NCBI GenBank assembly: GCA_033721915.1
Contig: JAWWAC010000089.1
Span: forward strand, 1-8,208
Reading direction: 5' to 3'
Length of the DNA stretch: 8,208 nucleotides
From: REBR01 sp033721915
GTDB taxonomy: Bacteria > Pseudomonadota > Gammaproteobacteria > Pseudomonadales > Oleiphilaceae
The translations under genes were made by a program, and so were the position numbers. Each line of letters starts with the position of its first letter. Positions within the stretch are counted from its first letter, which is position 1. The notes beneath the pieces were generated by a model. The model saw only the letters and a program-made list of their open reading frames with translations, had not been told where the DNA came from and made no database searches. This document shows, piece by piece, positions 1-5,485 of the stretch.

Positions 1-831
1 AAGGTAGTCCAATTCTTTCCGAGCTTGTTGCCGGCGCTCAGTGGCCTTTTTTTCATTAAGGCTAGCCTGGGTAATTTCATCGGCCCTGCTGGCCCACTCC
101 TCACTTTTGCTTTGATCCTTTTCAACGCCCTTGCCTTCGGCGTAGCGTTCCGACATGGCTTTCATGGCTTCCACTTCACCGGATTTGGCTCTGATCAGTG
201 TCAGATCGGCCTCTGATTCCTCCGCTTTTCTGCGCCACCGGGCCGCTTTCTCCGTGTCCCTGTCGACACCGCGTCCCTCTTCATAAAGCCCGGCAAGCTC
301 ACGCATGGCGTCAACACTGCCCCTTTCAGCACGTTGGCGCACCGCATCCGCCTCGCTGGCCAGCTCCGCTGACCTGGCTTTGTTGTCCCAGCCCTCGGCC
401 TTGGCAATGTTCTTTTCGACGCCACTCCCTTCGCGATAAAAGGAGGCCATGCGGCGCATTGCCTCTATATTACCGTCCCTGGCTTCACTCAGGGTCCTGT
501 CCGCCCTCGCACGCTTTGCCTCAGCGGTCAGTCTGGGCTGTGAGAGCTCGACATTCACCCTTTTGGGGCTGTCAGCCCGCAGGACCAGTTCGGTTTCGAA
601 AACCCGCTCATAATCCTCGCCCAAGGACTGGACCACCCGGATCCGCTTGCGGCCCGGTTCAATAAACAGGTTGGCCGGGCAGTTGTCGGCAAATTCGCCG
701 TTGATAAACACCTTGGCACCCTCAGCCTCGCCAACGCAGCCGATACGGATCATCGATTCCGCAAAGGCATTGGCAGAGAGCAAAGAGACGGCAATAACGC
801 TGAGGATCAAGAGGGGGGTTCTGTTATCCAT
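1..831 (-). CDS. Secreted PEGA-like / Sel1-repeat protein, 5' part only
   Basis: This open frame of 277 codons has no stop before the window edge, so the C-terminus is missing. It starts with ATG and a Sec signal peptide: a hydrophobic core at residues 7-20, then ANAFA with likely cleavage after Ala24. The mature protein is therefore probably periplasmic. Residues about 38-67 (GAKVFINGEF..., then CPANLFIEPG) look like a PEGA-type beta domain. Cys32 and Cys51 could form a disulfide. Three Sel1-like helical repeats follow at about 117-153, 168-203 and 215-250, each with the pattern G-x-x-EAM...Y-x-EG-x-GV-E/D-K/R-D...K-A...W...A. Their spacing is 51 and 47 residues, longer than the usual 36 or so. 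A charged helix begins near 256. Sel1 proteins generally act as interaction scaffolds; the partner here is unknown. The ribosome binding site is weak (AGAAGTGGA, about 6 bases upstream). Domain calls are from motif reading and no search was run. Confidence 0.85.
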   Translation of the reverse strand, partial: MDNRTPLLILSVIAVSLLSANAFAESMIRIGCVGEAEGAKVFINGEFADNCPANLFIEPGRKRIRVVQSLGEDYERVFETELVLRADSPKRVNVELSQPRLTAEAKRARADRTLSEARDGNIEAMRRMASFYREGSGVEKNIAKAEGWDNKARSAELASEADAVRQRAERGSVDAMRELAGLYEEGRGVDRDTEKAARWRRKAEESEADLTLIRAKSGEVEAMKAMSERYAEGKGVEKDQSKSEEWASRADEITQASLNEKKATERRQQARKELDYL

Positions 832-903
832 AAGACGTCCACTTCTGAATGGATATCGGCGGTTGCAGCAGTCCGATTGAAGATCGCGGGGGATAGGCAA
901 AAT

Positions 904-931
904 AGTTTAGCCACATTGATGACTCTAACAA
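904..931 (-). promoter_or_regulatory. Candidate sigma-70 promoter of the Sel1-repeat gene
   Basis: On the minus strand, TTGTTA (-35, 926-931) and TAAACT (-10, 904-909) are 16 bases apart. Each matches the consensus at 4 of 6 positions. Transcription would begin near 897 and leave a leader of about 65 bases before the ATG at 831. The region is locally AT-rich, which fits, but the call rests on pattern reading alone. Confidence 0.35.
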
Positions 932-952
932 ATCATTACTGAAAAGCGAATT

Positions 953-978
953 CCCGGTAATGTTAAATCCGGGTTTTT
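953..978 (+). terminator. Weak terminator-like hairpin with T-run
   Basis: CCCGG (953-957) pairs with CCGGG (969-973) across an 11-base loop, followed directly by TTTTT (974-978). The stem is only 5 bp and no plus-strand gene lies upstream, so either an unseen plus-strand transcript ends here or the structure is fortuitous. Confidence 0.25.
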
Positions 979-1004
979 GGTGGACATATGTGGACGGCCA
1001 CGGT

Positions 1005-1028
1005 GCTGAAAGCAACAGCGGGTTTTTT
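1005..1028 (+). terminator. Second weak terminator-like hairpin with T-run
   Basis: GCTG (1005-1008) pairs with CAGC (1016-1019) across a 7-base loop, with a possible T-G wobble extending the stem. GG and six T residues (1023-1028) follow. The stem is very short. It is reported because it is the second plus-strand structure of this kind within 75 bases. Confidence 0.2.
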
Positions 1029-1054
1029 GATCAGACGCGAGGGTCACGGATACT

Positions 1055-1096
1055 CCGGGCAGGCGCCACAGGGCCTCTCCGGAGGAATCCGCCCGG
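1055..1096. repeat. Nested inverted repeats downstream of the membrane-protein gene
   Basis: The outer arms CCGGGC (1055-1060) and GCCCGG (1091-1096) enclose CCTC (1074-1077) and GAGG (1082-1085), whose centre includes the perfect palindrome CTCCGGAG (1077-1084). This lies just 3' of the membrane-protein gene on the minus strand, so it may fold at the end of that transcript. It has no T-run, so it is not called an intrinsic terminator. Confidence 0.4.
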
Positions 1097-1131
1097 ATTG
1101 GGGGAAGTCCAGCGGGAAAAGAAAGCGATGA

Positions 1132-1545
1132 TCAGTAGAGGCCACTGAGGATAAAAGTGCCCAGCATGATGCCCCAGAGGGCGCAGATGACCAACGGCAA
1201 CCCCCTGGCGAAAAGAGCGCCAAAAGCGCTCGCCCTCATTTTACCGAAAGGCCTTGGGTATCCCTGATAGGTTTCATCATCCCACATCTTCTTCAACCGG
1301 TTCAGGGTTGATAATGCGGCTTCTATGGCGGCGTAGGACAGTAACGCGACAATGATTCCAATCACCGGGATCGCGTATTTCAGAAACTCCTGAATGAGTG
1401 GATCACCGCCATCCGATGCAAGTGCCAATGCAGCCAGTAGAAAGCCTTCAAAGGTGAGCATCCAGCGAATACGGGTATCCACAAGCCCATCTTCACGCTC
1501 AATCTGGTAGGCCATGTATTCGTAGCGTTCCTTGTTACTCAACAT
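1132..1545 (-). CDS. Small integral membrane protein, three predicted helices, function unknown
   Basis: The 137-residue protein has a charged N-terminal stretch (about 5-27, including YQIEREDGLVDTRIRW), then hydrophobic segments at about 29-43, 57-81 and 115-137. A basic, Pro/Tyr-containing loop (YQGYPRPFGKMR, 93-104) separates the last two. The layout of charged helix, L-T-F-x-G-F-L-x-A-A helix and Y-P loop recalls common uncharacterised bacterial membrane proteins, but I cannot name a family. The frame stays open to an ATG at 1665, with further ATGs at 1572 and 1554. I chose 1545 because AGGAAGGGA lies 9 bases upstream, whereas the 1665 start has no ribosome binding site and the extra residues look unlike the rest. 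The gene lies 159 bases after the toxin gene on the same strand. Any functional link to the toxin-antitoxin pair is speculation. Confidence 0.7.
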   Translation of the reverse strand: MLSNKERYEYMAYQIEREDGLVDTRIRWMLTFEGFLLAALALASDGGDPLIQEFLKYAIPVIGIIVALLSYAAIEAALSTLNRLKKMWDDETYQGYPRPFGKMRASAFGALFARGLPLVICALWGIMLGTFILSGLY

Positions 1546-1671
1546 GTTTTCCATTCCCTTCCTGTTCTCCATTCCCGGGTGGAGTCTCAAGTCACTCCAT
1601 AACGTCTGAATCCGTGCAGCTTTCTGCGTCACCGTGACTGACACGATCGGAGCGACCAACGCCATGACGGG

Positions 1672-1696
1672 AAAAACCGACAGGCAAAAGCACCTG
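1672..1696 (-). terminator. Possible terminator of the yefM-yoeB operon
   Basis: On the minus strand, just after the yoeB stop, CAGG and CCTG pair (plus strand 1681-1696), optionally extended by a T-G pair. TCGG and a TTTTT run (plus-strand AAAAA at 1672-1676) follow. The stem is short but position and orientation fit. If it is real, the membrane-protein gene downstream needs its own promoter, and I could not identify one. Confidence 0.35.
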
Positions 1697-1704
1697 AAAC
1701 CCCC

Positions 1705-1974
1705 TCAATAGTGGTATCTGCAGGAGATGATCGTGATGGAGAAATCATCCACGACATAAACCAGCCGGTTGGTTTCATCAATGCGACGCGACCAGAACCC
1801 GGCCAGGTGCTCTTTCAGAGGCTCCGGTTTGCCAATACCTTCAAGGGGTGATCGCTTTACGTCAGCGATTAACCGGTTAATTCGCTTCAGAGTCTTGTTG
1901 TCCTGACTTTGCCAACAGAGATAGCCGCCCCATGATTCGTCTGTCCAGTAGAGCAGCCGGCTACTCGTCTTCAT
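1705..1974 (-). CDS. yoeB: YoeB-family toxin (ribosome-dependent mRNA endonuclease)
   Basis: The 89-residue protein matches E. coli YoeB closely from residue 9 to the end: W-T-D-E-S-W near the start, then GKPEPLK, GFWSRRI, RLVY and the C-terminal CRYHY. The residues corresponding to catalytic Glu46, Arg65, His83 and Tyr84 of E. coli YoeB are present as Glu51, Arg70, His88 and Tyr89, so the toxin is probably active. YoeB binds the ribosomal A site and cleaves mRNA there; YefM neutralises it. The ATG at 1974 lies inside the end of the antitoxin gene (14-base overlap), a typical translational coupling. The upstream site GTGGG is weak, which fits dependence on antitoxin translation. The frame stays open to an ATG at 2028, but that would add residues not found in the family. 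It ends in TGA at 1705-1707. Confidence 0.95.
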   Translation of the reverse strand: MKTSSRLLYWTDESWGGYLCWQSQDNKTLKRINRLIADVKRSPLEGIGKPEPLKEHLAGFWSRRIDETNRLVYVVDDFSITIISCRYHY

Positions 1975-2221
1975 CAATGAGCCCACGCTCGACGACCTTT
2001 CCAGCCCTGTATTGTGCAATGGACTCATTCAGGTGCCGGGCATTAGCGGGCGAACGCAACAGGTGAACGGTCTCCATAAGGCTGTTGTAATAGTCCAGTG
2101 ACATCACCACGGCGTCCTCGGAGTCACGGCGTGTAATCACCGTGGTGTCGGCGTCGTTAACCACGGCATCAAGAACCGCTTTGAGGCTGTTGCGAGCTTC
2201 TGTAAACGAAATAATCCTCAT
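1961..2221 (-). CDS. yefM: YefM-family antitoxin (Phd/YefM fold)
   Basis: The 86-residue protein begins MRIISFTEAR, like E. coli YefM (MRTISYSEAR), and contains VVMSLDYYNSL and the highly conserved LLRSPANAR (54-62). Residues 1 to about 50 form the DNA-binding, dimerising N-terminal domain; Arg10, needed for operator binding in E. coli YefM, is conserved. The acidic C-terminal tail (LIDEDE) is the expected flexible toxin-binding region. The protein masks the toxin and, alone or as a complex with it, represses their shared promoter. The ATG at 2221 is supported by AGGAGG at 2228-2233 with a 6-base spacer. A frame extension to 2251 adds ten residues that overlap the operator and is unlikely. 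The module lies 159 bases after fpg on the same strand but has its own promoter. Confidence 0.95.
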   Translation of the reverse strand: MRIISFTEARNSLKAVLDAVVNDADTTVITRRDSEDAVVMSLDYYNSLMETVHLLRSPANARHLNESIAQYRAGKVVERGLIDEDE

Positions 2222-2232
2222 GGAAGACCTCC

Positions 2233-2278
2233 TGTACGTTTCACTGTACAAGTTTAGTCCAGCCAGTCGACATGTACA
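2233..2278. promoter_or_regulatory. yefM-yoeB operator with TGTACA core motifs
   Basis: The perfect palindrome TGTACA occurs at 2245-2250 and 2273-2278, and a one-base variant TGTACG at 2233-2238. The first copy and the variant are 12 bp apart centre to centre. As I recall, E. coli yefM-yoeB has adjacent long and short palindromes with a TGTACA core and this same spacing, bound by YefM and YefM-YoeB. The sites cover the likely transcription start and the -35 box, as expected for autorepression. The innermost copy touches the AGGAGG ribosome binding site. Confidence 0.75.
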
Positions 2279-2279
2279 A
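2251..2279 (-). promoter_or_regulatory. Candidate promoter of yefM-yoeB
   Basis: On the minus strand, TTGTAC (-35 region, 2274-2279, overlapping a TGTACA operator copy) is 17 bases from TAAACT (-10, 2251-2256). Transcription would start near 2244, inside another TGTACA motif, leaving a leader of about 23 bases that contains AGGAGG. The hexamers are only moderate matches, but the interleaving with operator sites supports the call. Confidence 0.5.
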
Positions 2280-2380
2280 TATAAAGGACATGTTTTGGTG
2301 CGCGCTGATAGAGAGCGCAGCGAATTCGTCTGTAGACCCTGGGGTATTGGTTCAGAACTCTGTACACCGACACCGGCCGC

Positions 2381-3193
2381 TCAGCTCTGGCAGCGGCGGC
2401 AGTAGACGGTGCTGCGCTGGCCGATGCGACGGCCCCGCAGTGGGGTCTGGCAGCGGGGGCAGGCTTCGCCCAGGCGGCCGTAGACGTGGAGTGACTGTCT
2501 GAAATAGCCGGGCTGGCCGTCGCTGTTGATGAAGTCCCGCAGTGTGGTGCCGCCCTGGGCGATGGCGTTGGCCAGGACTTCCCGGATGGCGGCGACCAGT
2601 GCGGTGAGGCGGGCGCGGCTGATGCGTCCGGCGGCTCTGGCCGGGTCGATGCCGGCCATGAAGAGGGCTTCACTGGCGTAGATGTTGCCGACGCCCACCA
2701 CCACATGATGATCCATGATAAAGGCCTTGATGGCGGTACGCCGGCCACGGGCGCGCTGGTACAGGTAGTCGCCGGTGAACAGCTCCCCCAGGGGTTCCGG
2801 GCCCAGCTCCCGGATCAGGGGGTGGGCTGGCCAGTCTTCGGACCAGAGCCAGGCGCCGAAGCGTCGTGGGTCGTTGAACCGCAGGTGCCGGCCTGAGGTG
2901 AGCCGTATTTCCACATGGTCGTGACGGCGCAGCGGCTCGTCCGGGTCGCTCAGGCGCAGGCTGCCGGACATGCCCAGGTGCACCAGTGCGGTGCCCGCTT
3001 CCTGGTGCATCAGCAGGTACTTGGCACGGCGGTCCACCCCGGTCACGGTCTGCCCCTGCATCAGGGAGGGCAGGTTGGCGGGGACCGGCCAGCGCAGCGA
3101 GGGGTTGTGCAGCCAGAGGGTCTCGATGGTCTGCCCCAGCAGGTGGGGGGCAATCCCTCTGCGGGTGGTTTCGACTTCAGGTAATTCAGGCAC
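2381..3193 (-). CDS. mutM: Formamidopyrimidine-DNA glycosylase (Fpg/MutM)
   Basis: This 270-residue bifunctional base-excision repair enzyme removes 8-oxoguanine and ring-opened purines and nicks the resulting site by beta/delta elimination. The N-terminus MPELPEVETTRRG supplies the catalytic Pro2 and Glu3, which requires this exact start; the codon is GTG, with AGGAAG 5 bases upstream. Lys58 (RAKYLL) corresponds to the conserved beta-hairpin lysine. HLGMSGSLR (72-80), FNDPRRFG (106-113) and VGVGNIYASEAL (166-177, with Asn170) are family motifs. The zinc finger is intact: Cys245, Cys248, Cys265 and Cys268 (C-x2-C-x16-C-x2-C), with Arg260 in its loop. Length and domain order are normal. It is transcribed divergently from desA. 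A stretch of 159 bases separates its stop from yefM, and I see no convincing terminator there. Confidence 0.97.
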   Translation of the reverse strand: MPELPEVETTRRGIAPHLLGQTIETLWLHNPSLRWPVPANLPSLMQGQTVTGVDRRAKYLLMHQEAGTALVHLGMSGSLRLSDPDEPLRRHDHVEIRLTSGRHLRFNDPRRFGAWLWSEDWPAHPLIRELGPEPLGELFTGDYLYQRARGRRTAIKAFIMDHHVVVGVGNIYASEALFMAGIDPARAAGRISRARLTALVAAIREVLANAIAQGGTTLRDFINSDGQPGYFRQSLHVYGRLGEACPRCQTPLRGRRIGQRSTVYCRRCQS

Positions 3194-3231
3194 GATGACT
3201 TCCTGTAACAGGCCGCTTCCTCAGGGCGGAG

Positions 3232-3269
3232 GGCATGAAACCCGGTCCCGGAAGGCCATGTTTCACGCC
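3232..3269. repeat. Inverted repeat upstream of mutM
   Basis: GGCATGAAAC (3232-3241) and GTTTCACGCC (3260-3269) are complementary at 9 of 10 positions across an 18-base spacer. It lies 39 bases upstream of the mutM start, so it could form a hairpin in the mutM leader or bind a dimeric regulator. No known consensus is recognised. Confidence 0.4.
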
Positions 3270-3333
3270 GGGTCCGCACAGCGGGGTGGTTGCCCTGGGG
3301 GCTCTCCGGGGCCGCCATGGTGCCATTGCGGAC

Positions 3334-3362
3334 CTGTCAGCAACAGCAAAGTTCACAATAAT
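3334..3362 (+). promoter_or_regulatory. Candidate desA promoter
   Basis: CTGTCA (3334-3339, 4 of 6 consensus) and AATAAT (3357-3362, 5 of 6) are separated by 17 bases; transcription would start near 3369. An alternative -10, TAATAT at 3409-3414, directly abuts the palindrome at 3392-3409 but lacks a good -35. With either choice the palindrome would sit where a repressor could act. Confidence 0.35.
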
Positions 3363-3391
3363 AACCAAGTTTAACCCTCTGTGGCTTTTAT

Positions 3392-3409
3392 GGAGTACGC
3401 CCGTACGCT
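3392..3409. promoter_or_regulatory. Putative FabR/DesT-type operator upstream of desA
   Basis: GTACG (3395-3399) and CGTAC (3402-3406) form a perfect inverted repeat around CC. The 18-base site (3392-3409) ends in GTACGCT. From memory, the FabR site of enterobacteria approximates AGCGTACA-nn-TGTACGCT, and the Pseudomonas DesT site is related; 13 of 18 positions agree with a FabR-like sequence. Both are TetR-family regulators that sense acyl-CoA or acyl-ACP unsaturation and control unsaturated fatty acid genes. The position upstream of a desaturase gene makes the match meaningful, but the regulator is not in the window. Confidence 0.5.
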
Positions 3410-3517
3410 AATATAGGCCCTTCTGGTTAAGAACCCCTCCGCTCTAGAGTGAACTCGCGTCCTGCGACCGTTGCTGCCGGCCCCAAGGGTTCAGACCCTA
3501 ATCACGAGGTACTATAC

Positions 3518-4699
3518 ATGGGATTTTACGGCCTGCTCGATCTGCCGGTCTGGCAACTGGTTCTGGTGGCGCTGGGGCTGACTCACGTCACCATCGTCAG
3601 TGTCACCATTTATCTGCATCGTCACTCCGCACACAACGCGGTGGACCTGCATCCGGCCCTGGCCCACTTCTTCCGTTTCTGGCTCTGGCTCACCACGGCC
3701 ACTGTGACCAAGGAATGGACCGCCATCCATCGCAAGCACCACGCCACCTGCGAAACCGAAAACGACCCCCACAGCCCGGTGGTCCTCGGTATCAACAAGG
3801 TGATGTGGGAAGGCGCCGAGCTGTACCAGGCCGCCGTCACGCCGGAAACCCTGGAACGCTACGGCCAGCGCACCCCGGAAGACTGGGTTGAGCGCAATGT
3901 CTACACCCGCCACCGCAACCTGGGTATCACCCTGATGGCGCTGATCGACCTGGCGCTGTTTGGTGTGCACGGCATCTGGATCTGGGCCGTGCAGATGGTC
4001 TGGATTCCCTTCTTCGCCGCCGGTGTGATCAACGGCCTGGGGCACTTCTTTGGCTATCGCAATTTCGAATGCAGCGACAATGCCCACAATATCGTGCCCT
4101 GGGGCATTCTGGTGGGCGGTGAAGAGCTGCACAACAACCACCACAGTTACCCCAACTCTGCCAAGCTCTCCAGGCGCTGGTACGAGCTGGACATGGGCTG
4201 GGCCTGGATCCGCGTGTTCCAGGCACTGAGGCTGGCCCACCCGAAAGGCGTGAACCCCATTGCGTTCCGCTCACCGGGCAAGAAGCAGATTGACATGGAC
4301 ACGGTGCATGCCATTGCCAACAACCGGCTGCAGATCATGCGCCAGTACCGCAAGAGGGTGATGGAGCCGGTCTTCCGCCAGCAGCGCCAGTGGGTGGAAG
4401 GGGATCTCAAGCCCCTGTACCGCAAGGCCGGCAAGCTGCTGACCCGGGAGAAGGGTCTGCTGCGTCCCCGGGACCATCAGTCCATTGAGAAGGTGCTCAG
4501 TGAGAGCGCGGTGGCCCGCTTGCTGCACGAGAAGAGTCTGGAGCTGCAGCGTATCTGGGCACGTCGTTCCGGAATGCGCCCCCAGGAGAAAATCCAGGCG
4601 CTGCTGGACTGGTGTCACCAGGCGGAGCAGAGCGGTATCCATTACCTGGAAGAGTTTGCCGCCACACTGCGCAGTTACACCCTCAGCGCCTCACGCTGA
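3518..4699 (+). CDS. desA: Membrane acyl-lipid delta-9 fatty acid desaturase (DesA type)
   Basis: The 393-residue protein belongs to the membrane di-iron desaturases, which use O2 and reduced electron carriers to introduce a cis double bond into acyl chains. All three histidine boxes are present: H34-x4-H39 (HRHSAH), H71-x2-HH75 (HRKHH) and H205-x2-HH209 (HNNHH), plus His176 in NGLGHFFGYRNF. Hydrophobic segments lie at about 11-32, 49-64, 136-150 and 154-173. The C-terminal third (about 255-393) is soluble, basic and helical. Length and layout resemble Pseudomonas DesA, which acts on existing phospholipid acyl chains; the exact substrate here is inferred. I chose the ATG at 3518 because GAGG lies 8 bases upstream and MGFYGLLDLP resembles family N-termini; the frame opens earlier at a GTG at 3449. 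It appears to be a single-gene unit ending at the hairpin 4707-4733, with a putative fatty-acid-responsive operator upstream. Confidence 0.93.
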   Translation: MGFYGLLDLPVWQLVLVALGLTHVTIVSVTIYLHRHSAHNAVDLHPALAHFFRFWLWLTTATVTKEWTAIHRKHHATCETENDPHSPVVLGINKVMWEGAELYQAAVTPETLERYGQRTPEDWVERNVYTRHRNLGITLMALIDLALFGVHGIWIWAVQMVWIPFFAAGVINGLGHFFGYRNFECSDNAHNIVPWGILVGGEELHNNHHSYPNSAKLSRRWYELDMGWAWIRVFQALRLAHPKGVNPIAFRSPGKKQIDMDTVHAIANNRLQIMRQYRKRVMEPVFRQQRQWVEGDLKPLYRKAGKLLTREKGLLRPRDHQSIEKVLSESAVARLLHEKSLELQRIWARRSGMRPQEKIQALLDWCHQAEQSGIHYLEEFAATLRSYTLSASR

Positions 4700-4706
4700 T
4701 GGCTTT

Positions 4707-4733
4707 CCCCGGGCGGGGTTCTCCCGCCCGGGG
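4707..4733. terminator. Strong GC hairpin between convergent desA and rsmD
   Basis: CCCCGGGCGGG (4707-4717) and CCCGCCCGGGG (4723-4733) form a perfect 11-bp stem with loop GTTCT, 7 bases after the desA stop. The T-tract is poor (CTTGCT), so the structure may pause or protect rather than terminate efficiently. A second hairpin, CTGGCC/GGCCAG (4739-4756), follows. Lying between two gene ends, both probably serve desA and rsmD in opposite directions. Confidence 0.65.
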
Positions 4734-4792
4734 GCTTGCTGGCCTCTGACGGCCAGTGCCTTATCCGGATTTCCCGTAACCCGTCTTTTCTG

Positions 4793-5422
4793 TCAGGGCC
4801 CCTCAAGGCCCTTTGGCTGGTCCCTGTCCCTCTGGTACAGGTGCAGTGACACCTGCCCCGCCGACTTGTGGCGGTGCAGGCGCCAGTGCGCCGGCACAAC
4901 GGGCGGGGGAGCGCTGCTGGACTGCTCCACACAGACAAAGGCCCTTTCCGACAGCCACTGGTGCTGCTCCAGTGACTGGCACAGGGCGGTGATATCCCCC
5001 TGGCCATAGGGCGGGTCCATAAAGACCAGTTGGCCGGGGCGAGCGTTGTGGCGGCTGAGAAATTCCAGGCAGGACTGCTGTACCACCAGGCCCCGGTCGC
5101 CGCCTCCCAGTGTGGCCAGGTTCTCTTTCAGTGCCTGGCAAAGCCGGGGGGACTGGTCCACAAAGGTGGCGCTGGCGGCGCCACGGGAGAGGGCCTCCAG
5201 CCCCAGAACGCCACTGCCGGCGAACAGGTCGAGGCAGTGGCTGCCGGGCAGGTGACCCTGCAGCCAGCTGAACAGGGTTTCCCGCACCCGGTCCGGCGTG
5301 GGGCGCACGCCGTCAACCGCCGGAAAGCCCAGCTGACGGCGTCGCCAGTCACCGCCGATGATTCTCAGCTGGCCCCGTTCCGCCGTCTGCGGTCGCCGCC
5401 GTTTCCTGCCTTGAGCTGTCAT
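4793..5422 (-). CDS. rsmD: 16S rRNA (guanine-966-N2)-methyltransferase RsmD
   Basis: The 209-residue SAM-dependent methyltransferase modifies G966 of 16S rRNA in the 30S subunit. In order: a basic N-terminal tail (GRKRRRPQ), RIIGGDWRRR (20-29), the RsmD signature RPTPDRVRE (40-48), the SAM-binding motif I DLFAGSG (65-71), the acidic motif II residue Asp89 (ATFVDQ), and the catalytic DPPY (136-139). The ATG at 5422 has AGGGG 5 bases upstream. The frame stays open to 5518, but the extra residues are Arg-rich, not family-like and would cross the promoter. It is divergent from ftsY, a neighbourhood common in gammaproteobacteria. It converges on desA at the hairpin 4707-4733. The C-terminal tail after about residue 197 is short and charged. 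Confidence 0.95.
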   Translation of the reverse strand: MTAQGRKRRRPQTAERGQLRIIGGDWRRRQLGFPAVDGVRPTPDRVRETLFSWLQGHLPGSHCLDLFAGSGVLGLEALSRGAASATFVDQSPRLCQALKENLATLGGGDRGLVVQQSCLEFLSRHNARPGQLVFMDPPYGQGDITALCQSLEQHQWLSERAFVCVEQSSSAPPPVVPAHWRLHRHKSAGQVSLHLYQRDRDQPKGLEGP

Positions 5423-5455
5423 GGAAACCCCTGTTCGTCGGTCGAAACAGCGCCA

Positions 5456-5484
5456 ATGGTAGCGCCGGGGGCGTGGCGACACAA
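5456..5484 (-). promoter_or_regulatory. Candidate rsmD promoter
   Basis: On the minus strand, TTGTGT (-35, 5479-5484) and TACCAT (-10, 5456-5461) are exactly 17 bases apart. The hexamers match consensus at 3 and 4 of 6 positions. The start would fall near 5449, giving a leader of about 27 bases. Confidence 0.4.
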
Positions 5485-5485
5485 T

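Larger units (their letters stand above)
832..1131. other. 300-base intergenic region with hairpins and no convincing gene
   Basis: This lies between two minus-strand genes. The left part is AT-rich and holds the candidate promoter of the Sel1 gene. The middle has two plus-strand hairpin-plus-T-run structures (953-978 and 1005-1028). The right part has nested GC-rich inverted repeats (1055-1096). Two short open frames cross the region: 62 codons plus at 960-1148 and 63 codons minus at 824-1015. Neither has a clear ribosome binding site or a recognisable motif, and both overlap neighbouring genes, so they are not called. Confidence 0.6.
3194..3517. other. Divergent regulatory region between mutM and desA
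   Basis: These 324 bases between the mutM and desA starts hold no gene; the short frames in it lack coding features. The mutM-proximal half is GC-rich with an inverted repeat (3232-3269). The desA-proximal half has an AT-rich stretch (about 3341-3375), a candidate promoter and a FabR/DesT-like palindrome (3392-3409). The desA frame extends upstream to a GTG at 3449, but this is not the preferred start. I could not identify a clear promoter for mutM. Confidence 0.7.

Noticed and set aside
198..665. 155-codon plus-strand open frame at the left end
   Set aside because: It is antisense to the Sel1-repeat gene, which has a signal peptide and clear repeats; the plus-strand product is Pro/Cys/Arg-rich without motifs.
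960..1148. Short plus-strand frame in the intergenic gap
   Set aside because: It has no ribosome binding site or recognisable motif, and it overlaps the end of the membrane-protein gene.
2302..2318. GCGCT/AGCGC hairpin downstream of mutM as a terminator
   Set aside because: The stem is only 5 bp and no T-run follows on either strand.
2254..2748. 164-codon minus-strand frame overlapping mutM and the toxin-antitoxin promoter
   Set aside because: It is out of frame with mutM, Ala/Ser/Pro-rich, and runs through the operator region.
3512..4240. 242-codon minus-strand open frame opposite desA
   Set aside because: It mirrors the desA coding sequence and has low-complexity Gly/Val/His content with no motif or ribosome binding site.
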